Source: Coptodactyla brooksi
Taxonomy: Eukaryota; Arthropoda; Insecta; Coleoptera; Scarabaeidae
Assembly: GCA_033557675.1 (NCBI GenBank)
Contig: JAWQRM010000072.1
Location: forward strand, 1 to 32,546
DNA length: 32,546 nt
Direction: 5' to 3'
The notes below the pieces were generated by a model. That model was not told the origin of the DNA. It ran no database searches and saw only the letters and a list, made by a program, of their open reading frames with translations. Positions 9,760 to 22,764 of this stretch are shown here, in pieces. How positions within the stretch are numbered: position 1 is the first letter of the stretch; each line of letters starts with the position of its first letter. Both the position numbers and the translations under genes were made by a program.

Positions 9760-11060
9760 CTACGAATCATCTGGTCCAACCCTATACCAATGATTAATGA
9801 AAATATCAGTAAAATTAAATATGTTTGGAGGAAACATTTCCCAAAAGAGATCCTCTTGACCAGAAAGCATTTTTGCCCATGAACCCTTGACCACAAGAGA
9901 CAGGATCCTTTTATACCATCCTTGCAGATTTAAGAGTTAAATAGAACTCGTAATTTACAGCAACAAATTCTAGGCATGATTCAAGTAGATCCTTGCACCA
10001 CTACCATAAAAATTGGTACAGAGTTACAATTTTTATAATGCAAGAAAATCCACGTGATTTATCAACCCTGTCGTCTACAATTTTTCTGTACTATTGAAGC
10101 TGATAACATTAGGAATTATTTAATTGCATTCACTAACTAAATTTTGTTTTGCCACTAACTAAATGAACAAACAGATTTTTTACAATTATTTTAACATCTA
10201 GACAAAGTTCCGGTACAAATTCGGTATCAGTCTTGATTTGTACAAGATGGAGTTCAAATCCATTTCTCTTTGGAAATTCAAGAATTTGTGCATAATTATC
10301 ATGAGACCGCTGGATTGGAAAAGAAGGCTAAGTAGGATGGCCGGTTAGATTCCCTATTTGCAATCCTATCAACCTTTGGTTGTGTTGTTACGAACAGTTT
10401 TGTGTTGAAAACATACTTTTATACCTTGGTTGTGTTGAAAATTTGTCGTGTCTTGTAAAGGCAGCTTTGTAGAAATCATATTTGTAACAACTTTTTTTAT
10501 CTTTGGAACTGATGGAGTACACTTTAATATTTCAGGGCACCTCACGAAACTCGCCTGTACACTGCAAGTACTTATAATGAATCCGCTATTGATTTATAAA
10601 TTTTTTAGTATAGACATACAAGGTTTGAAACCTGATGATCTCTTGCTAATTATGTACGACGTAGTTGCAAAATGTTACACTATTTACTAATCAAAAGACA
10701 AATGACCTAGCAGCATTCGCTTTAGAACTTCAACAACATTGAAAAACTCATATTTTGGCTTAATTTCTGTCCTGTGACTTCTTATATTTATTATGATTGA
10801 CAATTTGCCATTTTCTTGCTTTTGTTGTAACATTACCTCTGCATAAAAATGAGTTCCAGTGCATACACCTCCACAGAATCTTTGTTTTCCATACCACTCT
10901 TCTCTTTACATGACTTTTTGACATTTCATGAAACACTCTGCTCTCTTCCCGATTCTATATTCAAGACGTTTTTAAAATTCTACCATATATTCAGTTTTAT
11001 GATTCTTAGATCTTTTCTGACCTTGCAATGCTTGAAATGCACTAACCTGTATATTGTATA
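9760..11060 (-). pseudogene. Unidentified minus-strand coding-like region (possible pseudogene or missed exons)
   Basis: Several stretches on the minus strand read like protein, separated by stops or frame changes. The last, about 58 residues ending at 9760-9762, contains LVVKGSWAKM, EDLFWEMFPPNIFNF and HWYRVGPDDS. Just upstream, in another frame, is LLESCLEFVAVNYEFYL. Around 10150-10330 there is NYAQILEFPKRNGFELHLVQ followed by TEFVPELCLDVKIIV. Around 10690-10870 there is a run with KLSIIINIRSH and KYEFFNVVEVLKRMLLGH. I do not recognise the family. The segments could be exons of one gene convergent with OXSM, or a decayed copy; the frame changes without obvious splice sites favour decay. Confidence 0.35.
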
Positions 11061-11099
11061 TTAATGGCAACTTGATGTGGGCTTAAGAAATAAAATAAA

Positions 11100-11632
11100 A
11101 TGGTATTTTATTTAAGTATTTATTGAGGATTTACGTACAGTAAACTATGCTGCATGTACAAACAGCACAACCATACAAAACAAAACTATAACAATAAACC
11201 CTTCTTGGAATGCAACAATTGAAGTTCCCATCTGGTATCCAAAAAGATAGAAAATTTTTATTATTTGAACAAATCATGTATAAAACAATGTACATCCCTT
11301 TAACAGTACATTTATTATAATTCCTAAGCGATTTTGATTCGACATCGAATGTGACTCACACGTATGAGAAACACTTCCAGAAAAGTAAAAAGAAAATAAA
11401 GAATGAAAATTCTCTCTGGAAATAACTAAATCAAAGGTGCAAAAGAACATAGATAAAACAAAACAGAGACTCGAGGAATAAATGATTAAATAATTAAAGA
11501 AACACTGTAAAAGAAATATTCAGGATACACTCGGTGAGACTCGAAAAACTGCTAAAAACACATAAAAAAATATCAACTGTTTTATCGACGTTCCTCGCAG
11601 TGAAACCATCTCTTTACTATAGCATAAACAAT
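11100..11632 (-). other. Probable 3' UTR of GGNBP2
   Basis: This AT-rich stretch without coding content lies between the GGNBP2 stop codon and a minus-strand AATAAA at 11119-11124. The length, about 520 nt, is ordinary for an insect 3' UTR. Confidence 0.55.
11119..11124 (-). terminator. Probable polyA signal of GGNBP2
   Basis: AATAAA on the minus strand lies about 510 bases past the stop codon. A second, variant signal (AAATAAAAT) lies close by at 11104-11113. Confidence 0.5.
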
Positions 11633-11833
11633 TTAATTTGCAACAAATTTCGTCGGGGTCAACAGCCGTGGCACCTGCAATGGACCGTTAACGCACAACT
11701 GGGCGAACCGCTTCTGTAACGTTTCCCGCAACTGCTGACGCATTTCAAACACTTTACTATTGTTTATTTTGAACTCTTGCACTTCTTCAGGTGTAATGTA
11801 ACAATCACTATCATCATCGCTATAAAAATGATC
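11633..11833 (-). CDS. GGNBP2: GGNBP2 coding exon 7 (C-terminus)
   Basis: After a 54-bp intron (acceptor TTGTAG) this exon encodes DHFYSDDDSDCYITPEEVQE and a Gln/Arg-rich helix (EMRQQLRETLQKRF). It ends TPTKFVAN and TAA at 11633-11635. The acidic segment followed by the helix matches the vertebrate C-terminal block. Confidence 0.9.
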   Translation of the reverse strand, partial: DHFYSDDDSDCYITPEEVQEFKINNSKVFEMRQQLRETLQKRFAQLCVNGPLQVPRLLTPTKFVAN

Positions 11834-14800
11834 CTACAATGGAAAAGAAAAAAAAAGTGGCTTACAGTGCAAAACTCTTATACTTACATCTAACATTTCC
11901 TGTAGACTTAGTTGATGCCCGTTGCCATAAGTAAACCTATTGTATGGTATGTAATCATTCTCAGACTCACAGCAACCATCCGGACATGCAACCTCCGAAC
12001 CTTCAGGTGAACTTGGTAAACTCGAACTGAAGGAATTAAATTCACAACAACCATTGTTATTCTCTGAAGAATACCCGCAGTCATGCGAGTGATCACTCGA
12101 AGAACTACTTTCTTTATTGAATTTCCGTGGTATGTAGTCGTCACACTTCCCGTTTTTCATACCAGTATGATTACATTTGCACTCATGGAGCCATTGTCCA
12201 GTACAATTTCCCTTCTCTTTCATCATTTCCTTTTGGTTATCATCGTTAAGTTTTGGGTTTGACTTTATTTTTGATAAGGGATAAGCTAAGTCTTCGCAAA
12301 TTCCGCATGTTAGAAATTCATTACTCTTGTCATCTTTTCTTTCCAGTGAACATGTGCAATGTTTTGGTTGTTCTACTTTCTCTTCTAATTCTTCATCGAC
12401 ATCACAACCATTGCAATTTTTGTAATGCTGCTCTATCAACTTCTCTTTTTTCCGTTTCCTCTTCAATTTCTTTTGCTCTTTTCGCAGCTGTTTTTGTTGT
12501 TCCTTTCTGGTTAGTTCTGCATAAAGTAATTCCAATTGGGAAATCCCTTAAAACAAATAAAAATCACAATTAATAAAGTTGTTATACAAAACCAATTTTA
12601 AATAAACTTGTATCACGAAACAAATTTCAGGGTAGAAACAATATTTATTTATCTCGCATAAAATCATAAAAGTATATTAAATACTATAAAATTTCTTAAG
12701 CGCTCTCCATTAATTCAGGTGATTAATGTACTACTACAGGGGTTCCCAAAGTGTGCGCCGCAGTGCCCTGGGGTGCCATGAAGGGTAAGCAGGGACGCGG
12801 CGAGGCGCTCCTGTTTTCTCTTTTACAAATTTACGGAATCTATATTTACTTATATTCGCAGGTATAAAATAAACAATTCAAATCACGTGCACTTGCATAA
12901 ATTGGTCGTTACTGTTGACGGGAATTTTTGCAAGCACTCATTAGTAGTATACAGGGTGTTTCTAAACTATATGTCGTTACACCAATGTGGAACTTGCCGA
13001 CATGCATTTCATGTATGGGACTGCGGTCCCATGGTGTAACGATGCATGTTGCTCGAAATCCGTGCGGGAAATTACGATTCAAGGCAGCAAAACGCTCTCA
13101 TCCGCCAAACTCAACAGCGCCCTCTACTGCCTCAACGCTGCATTTCCGCACCCCCTTTCCTACAGGAAATCTGCTTATTTAGATCCCCTCTACCTGCCCT
13201 TACATTTCTGACATATAGTTTAGAAACACCCTGTATAAGCCGCCGTAGGCCACACTGCCAAGTTGTCAAGATAAATAGAAGTAGTATTAAAGTGTCAGCA
13301 GTGATACAGAGTGTTGTGATTTACGGAGCCAGAACAGATAAATATTACAATATCTTTTTAACTTATGCATGCGGACAGGTCGTTTACTTTGTTTTAATTG
13401 TGCCGCTTTGTGTTTTCATAAAAAGTTAGTCACAAAAGTTCAAGTTCAAGTTCGATAGTTCAAGTCAGAGTGATCAAGCATCGACAAGTGGCGGGGAAGC
13501 AAAAAGGTGGAAATATCGCAAATGCAATGATAGCTATTGGGACTTTGGCTTTACTTCAATTCAAGTAAATAATGAAGAATAACCGCAGTGTGTGCTGTTT
13601 GAAAATTCTAGCGCCTGAGAGTATGCTCCCAAGTAAGTCAAAAAGACCTCTCGAGACCATTCACCCTACCATGGTTGAAAAATCGCGCAATTTTTTAATA
13701 GGAAGTTGCAAAATTTACAAAAACAAAAAAAACGTGTTCACTCAACAAGCTTTAATACCTAGCAACGCACTGCTAGCATCTTTCAAGGTGGCATGCAGGG
13801 TGGCGAAGTGCAAAAAACCTCACATCATCGTAGAAGAACTTATGCTCTCATCATGGTTATGGTATGGTAGGACCATCGGCGAGAAAACTGATTTCAAAGG
13901 TACCTTTATCTAACAACACTATTAATCGAAGAATCTATCATATAGCTGAGGATCTCAATGATCAATTAATAAAGAAAATGAAAGGCAACAAATTGTGATA
14001 AAAGGCAAGGATAATATTATTATTGAAGACTTTCTTTTCTGTAAAAGCATCAGTGAAGGCGCAAAGGCTCAAGAAATCTGGTTTGAAATTCTTGACAAGT
14101 TTATAACAGAAAATAATTTAGATTGGGAAAAGTGTATCTGTAAGGTGTCTGTACTGATGGCGTTCCATCAATGTCTGGTCGCTATAGAAGATTACAAGCG
14201 CTTATTCGCAGTAAAGCACCACATGCTATGTGGTTCCATTGCATCATCCATAGAGAAGCACTTGTATCGAAATCGATGAACTGTGAATTGAATTTGGTAT
14301 TGGAATGTATCATAGACTATTCAGAAACTTTGCATGGACATGGGAGCTGAACATACAGCCCTTGCTATATTACTGCAGTTCATGATGACTTTCACGCGGA
14401 AATGTCTTATCACGTGCGTCCAAGTTGCATCAAGAAATTCACGCTTTTCTACAAGAGGAGGGTCATGCAAACAACAGATATTTTGTCGAATCAAACTTTT
14501 TGCAAAAACTGGCATATTTGTGCGATATATACACAATAACATGCACACCATGAAACGAATATAAAATGAAAAAAAGATTGTTTCCCAGAATTGCACTAAT
14601 ATGCGTCCTCTAATGAGTTCGTTGTTTCTCAAGACTTGATGTCCCTTTTCACGGAACACCTTTCAAAGCTCATTGAATGGTTTGCAAAATACTTTGCGGA
14701 AGAAAATGTCGAGAAATTTTCGTAGATCCAAGACCCTTTCCATGCTCAAGCTCCACCAGAATTCACTTCACAAGAAGAAGAGAGTCTCATTTAACTCACT

Positions 14801-17800
14801 TGCGACAACAGCCTTAAAACAAAATTCGCTTGTTCTGATTTGGTGGGTCTGGTTCAAATATCGCTCAAAGATCAACGTGGAGCAAGAAATGAGAGGGGCA
14901 GTGTTAAGCCTTATCCTTCACTTTGAAAAAATGTGTGGAGATCACCAAGCTCACCTGTCACATTGATTTTTTTTTCCTATTTTTCTTTAATAATATGTTG
15001 TATAACGCTTTGTTGAACACGACTGTATACATACTTTGAGTAGGGCGCCGTGACAAAATACTAAAACTGTAAGTGCACCGCTAATTGAAAACGTTTAGGA
15101 ACCTCTGACCTCAGACACACCAGTACTTCCATGTTATGAGTTTGTAATTTATGAACATTAATCATTGCACATCGTCAGGAATTTCATACAATATACATTT
15201 TTCATACATCCAATTTGAATTTATATTGGATGGATACTGCAGTGAACTGTGATCTTTTCTTTTTTTGAAAACTTACGTGCATTAATTGAGAATAAATGAG
15301 AAGACAATTGTTTGTATTCTTCTCAAGAAAAGAACTTTGAAGTGATTTCTGCTAAAACTAAGTGCAGTACACCTTTGGATTAGACGATTAAAACGTTTTG
15401 CCAGTTCAAAAATTAATGATGAAGATAAATGAATTGTACCACGAAAACCAGGAGAAACAAATATACAGTATTACAGAATTGCAAGTAAATAACAGAAATG
15501 CAAGTTAAATACAAAAATGTTACATATGAATTTGTAATGTTGTATTTAAATTTGCGTAAACAATGTCAAATGAAACATAAAAAAGGTATTGTTGTGTGAA
15601 AGCAATGGTCAGTTCAGAGTTAAACTCTAGATGTTAAGTCGATCTTTAGACCTGCAGTCACACAGGGATGGCGAATATAAGTTCATAATAGGGTATCGAG
15701 ATCATTGAACAAAGTTTGTTCAGCTACGACCTCTGAAAACTAAGACAGCTGAAGAAGTAGCATATCACCTTCAAATATTTTTAACATTTTGTGTTAAAAA
15801 TACCAGCTAAATAGCAATGAGATAATGGTAGGGAATTCTGTAATCAAGTCATATCCTAACTATGGGCTATGTGGAAAGATATTAAGATAGTTCACGGAAA
15901 GCCTCGTCATAGTCAAACAAAAGGCACAGTTGCAAGGGCCAATCAGGATATACAGAATATGTTAATTCTATGGATGAATGATACTGATACAAATAAATAA
16001 TCAGGTGGTTTGCGGTTTGTTCAGTTTGCCAAGAACACTACATACCATGAAAGAATACGACAAAGCCCTTATGAAGTTATGTTTGGCCTTAAACCAAAAA
16101 GAGGCATAGCATCGTCATCTTTGCCTGGCGAACAAGCTACAAATATTGAAACTGAAGAACAGCTATTGATATATATATAGCGAAGATATTATTAATACTT
16201 TTGAAGAAAATTTTACCAGTGGCCGTACCGAAAACCATATTCCGAGGGAAAATATTGAAGAGGAGCTACAACCCACCATGTTTTCATATCAAGCCCTGAC
16301 TGAACGACACAAATTTATTTCTATAAGAAGAGCGACCGTGAAAGAGAAAATTCTATTGCAAGCAACCAAAATGTTGCAAACCTCAAAAAGAGAATTTCCT
16401 CCCGCCTAAATTGGTGATAACGTACGAATACAAGTCCCTGATGTCGACCATGGTTGTACAGATGCCCGAAATATGTTGCTGGTTGTTGTCTAAAAAGAAG
16501 ACTCCGACTTTTATAAATTAGTAAACAAAAATGGTACCCTCAATCAACTTTATACCCACAATCAGTTCGTAATTTGTAAAGAAAAGTTACTTTCTATAGA
16601 TCAGATTCCTTCTCAAGAAATGTCACAGAGAAGCAGCCGCAGCTAATTCGAGAAGCGGAGGGCAAGGCTATAACACACTGTCATTGCAAAAAGAAATGTT
16701 CCACGACTAAATGCAGTTGTAAAAACAAGGGACTCTTGTGCAATTCAAAGTGTCATAACAGTTTCAATCACATAATTAAGTATTATTGGTATTATGTTTT
16801 TTTCTCATTTAGAATGTACTGTTAGTTTTTAAGTTCAACTGTTTATTTATATAGAATGATTTCATTCTATCTCCTGAAGACATTTTATTCGATAAACTGA
16901 AACATATGTTGTGTTTTAAAACATTAGTATTGGGGTTGAGGTGTTTGTTAGTTGTAGTCACTAGAAGGTATAATGATATAATTATTATATTGTAACTTAT
17001 AATGTATTGTAATCAATATAAAAACTTGACATTATTAATATACCAGGTGTATAAGGTTAAATCCGCTGTTTTTTAGTCAGAAAAACAGATGTTTTTTTCA
17101 TAGGTTAAGGTGTTTGTTAGTTTTAGTAGCTAGGAGACCGTAGACTCTCCGTTTCTTCTAATGCCTTCTAGTGGTTTGTAAGAATATCAATTTGGTATAT
17201 AATGTACCACATTGTACAACAATGTGGTACAATTTTTATACTCTAAGCTAAATGTAATATTGTTTGTGTACAATTACTACATACAGAGCCGTTAACCAAA
17301 ATGCGTAGTTTTATTTACTACTGTAGATTGAAATACACCCCTTAGAAATGTGATAGAGCAGTAGAGCAGTTTTTGTCTTCGTCTCTTCTGATGATGCCGA
17401 TATGGTTGGTAAAACATGTGTCAAGCAAATAAACTTTCTAGTTTTGGTGTAGTGGTGGCATTTTAACTTTGTTACTAAGCTAAAGGTTCCAAAATTGACA
17501 ATTCTGCTCAAATGGGTCGTAACTGGTGACAAAAAATGCTCATCCCAATGGAAGCTTCCTGAAAGGCCAAGACGATAAAAGTTCATCAAGTTCGATCGAA
17601 TGTTAAGGTTTTGCTCTCGTATTATGTGCTCTTACCACCAGGTGGAAATTCTGGAAATTCTAATCTATTTGCGTGAAGCAATCTGAAAAAATGTTCCCGG
17701 ATTTGTGGTGAAACAACTCTGGCAATTACACCAGGATAATGCACCTGCTCACAATTAATTGCTGGTTCATGAATCTTTGGCCAAAAGCAACACCATTATG

Positions 17801-20800
17801 GTGCATCAGCCTCTGTATTTGCTGGGCATGGCGCTAAGATGACAAAACTCACTAAGATGACAAAAACCATGCAAGGACAACGTCTTGCCAACATTGAGGA
17901 GATAAAGACCGAATCGCTGAAAGAACTAAAAGCCATACCTGTGTTCCAGAGGGCTTCGTAGATTGGAAAGAACACTAGCACAAGTCTATATCTTAGGTGG
18001 ACTATTTTGAAGGGTACAAAATTAATATTGATGAATAAATAAAGATTTTTGGAGAAAAATGAAAATTCCGTGCATTTTTTTACCCAATCCAACCCAACAC
18101 CATAAAATCATAACAAAATATAAAAGTAAACACAAATATTACAGTTCAATAAGTATTAATTTAGCTTCAAGCCCACTTGTAAGCAAATTATATGTAATCA
18201 ATGTTGTTTGTGTATAATATGCGCTCATTGTGTTTGTGATACGTGCTACAGTATGTAAAGATGATTTACGTCCACGTAGTCTTTTGTTCATAACTTGGTT
18301 AGTACTGCACCAACCCGGGTGAAATTTTTATAACAATTATATATTATGCCTCCACATTTGCGTATAAAATTTCAGGCCGGTATCTGTCGTTTTAAGAAAG
18401 TTATTTAACAAAAAGCAAAAATTTTAACTTTAATATTTAAGGTTACAATTTATTTCACAATGGTTATTTCTCAAATGTGGTAATACTGCATAATCATGAA
18501 CATACACTGCCCTGCGAAATCTATACGCGATGTGCTAAAAAATGTTTGTGAAGTAAAAATCACAAAGAACCCCGAGGCAGATGAGGAATCCTTATATTTG
18601 ACCACATCAGACGATGAATGTTGGAAGATGAAGAGTTTCTCATCATTGTTTGGAGTTGCTACACTAATAAGCAAATACAGTAGTTATGCATTTAGTAGTC
18701 GCCACATTGCCATTATTGTGTGAATCGGATAAACAAAAAAGATATGGTGGAATATGAAAAGTGAAACAAAATACACCCAGCTGTCTATGTTGCAAATAAT
18801 TCTGGAAGTTCCAACCTAATGGTATAAGAGAGATGTTTTCCTGTTCTATGAACTTACAGAATGTCAAGTACAACAATTGTCAGTGATGAAAATACCAAAC
18901 TACACAAAACTGTCTAGTAGTGTGATGGCACTGTTAAAAGTCAGTCTGTCTGGGAACACAAATTCATTGGTACACGAATAAACAAATTCAGTTATAGTAA
19001 TCAGTTCATATAGTAGCTGCATATCTTATATTAAAAATATAGTTTTAATTAACAATTGTGTAATAAAACCTAGTGTTCACATACGTACAGACGGATAGAC
19101 AGACGAACAGACCAATCAGTGGAAATAGACATTAGGCTAAGAAGTGCTTAATTCGTCAAGATATTTCAAAATCTGAAAATCGAACTTTTTTTTGGAGCGA
19201 GAAATTGTTTAAAATGTTGACAAGCTAGCACCGATTTGCCATTTGAAAGTATCCTAATTGTACTATAAAAATGAAAACTGCTGAATGAGCCACATATTGC
19301 CACAAGCAATCCACAGTTCACAATCCACAACATATGAATTGTTTGCAGGGGAAGAACAGTTGGTAGAAACAATTGGTGGTAGGCAGAGTACATGGCAAGC
19401 TCAATACATTCGAACACACTCCATTTATAGGTGATAAAGGTACAAAATGCTATTTGGCTAGTGTACGAGAATTTACCTACAGATATTTGTTGGAATGATG
19501 CACTGGAAACAATTCCACAAAACAACAACAGCTTCAACCTCAGCATATAGATGTTGACACCAAACACAAAGGCTCAGAAATCATGGAAAAATGCTAGCCA
19601 GTCTTAGCAGCTTAAAATGGAGACAGGCGTGGTCCTAATATCTCAAAAACTAATCGACGGATGAACTACAATCTTTGATTTTGATAAACTTTTTATTGGC
19701 GGATGAACCTACATTTCATGGATAGTTTCAGAAATTAGCACTTTTCTCAATGCGCTAAAGTAAAAAAAAAATATGAATAAAAAAATATGAAATATGAAAA
19801 AAATGAATTGATGTTCAAGCAGTATTTGAACCTGTGACCTTCCGGTTTCATGACAGGTGCTTTACTACTAAGCTAGTGAGTTCCTGTCATAATTCTTGTT
19901 CTCTCTTCGTTCAAAAAACAGCCCTCTTGTTTCTCTGTTGCATAATACTGTTTTCTATTGTATTTTCACTACAGATTCCAATACAATAATTATATCATTA
20001 TACCATCCAGTTAAGGTTAAACAATTGTCACCACTGTAGTAAAACTGGAAAATACTTGTTTGACGCATGTTTCCCTAAACAAGTTAGCATCATTAGGAGT
20101 GGTGAAACAATCAGCTTTTTATCGCTATTTTTTGATAATAGAATACATTTGCACAGTATATTTTGAGTTTGCGAAACAGTGGCATTTACAATGATTGTTA
20201 CACTTTTTCTTTTATATATTTGACAATTATTTACTTTTGAACTCTTCCTACCTTGTTTATGTTCAACGGCAGTCTCAAAACTCCTCCACAAAGCGTCTAT
20301 TGCAACAGCAGCAAACACTTGGCACGTACACTCTTCCTCTCTCATACGAATATAGATACGATGCAGTCTCTCATACATACAGATGCCAATGCATGTCAGT
20401 ACTTCCTCCTGAGCTATTTCGAGAGTTTTGGCATGACGCTCACGACGACTTCCTAGCAGTTCAGGTTCAGCTCGGCTAATGAGCTTCGGAATGACTTCGG
20501 TTTCAGGATTGAGATGGATGTGTTTGGACTTGCAGTGCGTTATGCCATTGTACAATGTTTTGACATAGCCTTTGTCGCTACACTTGGTGTCCTCTATTAG
20601 TAAGCTGTATGCTATAAGAGAAATATAAATTTTGTAAAATAGTTACACAGAATTACTATGCCTTAATGAATTAACTCTATTTATAAGTTTAATAGAAATA
20701 TTAAAACGAAATAATATAAGATAATAATAATAATAATAATAGAAATAATAAAAAGTAGTTGTTATAAGTTATCATTTAGTTGTTGCACCAATCAGTTCAC

Positions 20801-22732
20801 CATTTATCGTTTGTTGCTGTATATGTATCTGATACAGCAGTATACGTACATTATGACTAATTTTAGCTTCAGAGTGATCTCATTAACCAAGACACAACAA
20901 ATAGACCATAGAAACATAACAGAGAAACAAATATTAATCAAAAATCAATTAAATAAGTCACAGAAGAAGCAAAAGAATAATAGTAGGTAGCTACAACTGC
21001 TAATTAACTAACTAGTTACCATCTATCAGTAAATGTGTTAATGAACTGTAATGAGTTTTGGAACAATTCTTTAAATGAGCTCATGTTTGAAAATATTGCT
21101 ACATTACATAAGCAATACTACAATTGATAACACATAGAAAAATATTAGGACATGTATGTTCAATACAAACTTAACACTTCTCTATCAAAACTGCAATATC
21201 TCTCTGAACGATGTGATCTCTTAATAGTTACAGAAATGAATCCTCAATTTTGTTGATTTTAGTTTTGTGTTTGAATATTTCGAAAACACAACTATTGGGT
21301 TGTTCGGAAAGTAATTTCGGTTTTTTTCGCTGCAGAGGCGTTAATTGTATTTTAACCAGCCAACTTCATACTAAACATATGCATTATATATTCTGACAGC
21401 TGACATTGCGAAGATTATGTGTGAAAATATTTTGTTCGGATCTGTGCAATTGTTTTCTTTTTGTATCTTATGAAACATGAAGAATGAAAAACAGCATTTT
21501 CAACACATTTTGCTTTTTTATTACAAAAAAAGTAAAAATGTCGTTCAAGTGAGAAAAAAATTATGTGACGTATATGAAGATGTGTTGACAGAATGACAGT
21601 GCCAAAACTGGTTTGCAACATTTTTGCAAAAACGAAAAAATATTCAAAAATTTTTTTGAAATTTTACAAAATTTTCAAAATTTCAATTCTGCCAGAAATG
21701 GCAGAAAAGGCCTTTCTGAAAAGGCCAGAATTGATCAATAGAAGAGGAATAGTGTTCCACCAAGATAATACGTTTGGTAACTCACCAAAAGCTTTTACAG
21801 TTTAGATGGGATGTACTACCACACCTGCTATATTCTCCAGATCTGGCACCTTCCCATTATTACTTGTTTTGGTCTCCAGAAAGTTTTTTGGACGGCAAAA
21901 CCTTTACTTGAAATGAGGTCGTCAAAGATGAGTCATAAATCTTATCATCCTTTGCCAGCAAGGATGAGAAGATTTATGAGTGATTTACTCCTGGCAGAAA
22001 CATGGCAAAAGGTGTTGGATCAAAATGGTTAATATATAATTACATAAAATATTTATACCCTCTAGAAGAAAAGTACCTTTCATTTTCACAAAAAAAAAGA
22101 AATTACTTTCAGAATAACCTGATATAAAGGCATTTATCAAGTTTAGATGTACCTAAACTTTTGACACTCCCTGTACTTAGATAATGCCAGAAATTTGGAC
22201 TGTACTAGCTTACCTTAATCTTGCTTAATAATTCCAAAAACAAGTGACTTCAAAAACATTACACGAAATAATTCCCAAAATAAAATATGTTTTAATATGC
22301 ATTGTTCATATATACAAATAAAAATTGTGATGTAAGAAGATAGAAAATGCTGTTCTCACAATGGACACATAACGACTTTTGTTCATAGGAAGTATAAAAA
22401 AATCAACCACCAATTATAAATTAAAACATTTGTTGGCAATTTGAAAACTAAACAGGAATTATAGAGAACGTAGCCTTTAAAGAATAGTAAACATTACACA
22501 AAGAAAAGAAACTGTTAAATATCACCACCAATATTTTGTTATCAGTTCTTACACATAAAATACATGCCCGAAAATAAATTATTTGTGCAAGAAATAATGA
22601 AACAGTCGGTTCATATAGTAACAAACTTATATACAAAATATAGCTTTAAATAATGCAAGAGGACTAGGAATAGGTAATCTTGGCCTACCACCAGTCTCGT
22701 CACTGGTGGTCGCAGATTTGATATATAATATC

Positions 22733-22764
<32 letters not shown>

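Noticed and set aside
12253..12573. 106-residue plus-strand ORF opposite GGNBP2 exon 6
   Set aside because: It mirrors the Lys-rich minus-strand coding sequence; hydrophobic runs on the reverse of Lys/Glu-rich regions are expected.
18496..18723. 75-residue ORF on the + strand in GGNBP2 intron 5
   Set aside because: Protein-like in composition but without any family, partner exon or element ends; not enough to call a gene.
19166..19567. 133-residue hydrophobic ORF on the minus strand, looking at first like a receptor fragment
   Set aside because: No recognised motif, no splice sites in agreement, and no paired exons; the opposite strand is equally protein-like. AT-rich DNA easily gives hydrophobic frames of this length.
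19806..19905. A tRNA gene on the minus strand
   Set aside because: A-box and B-box sequences are present, but the anticodon and acceptor stems do not pair and a SINE body follows, so it is the head of a SINE.
20195..20479. Plus-strand ORFs of 94 and 67 residues at the GGNBP2 exon 5 locus
   Set aside because: They are opposite-strand shadows of exon 5, whose minus-strand frame matches a known protein family.
21295..22122. A functional mariner transposase
   Set aside because: The element is short by about a third and frameshifted in several places; only the ends are intact.
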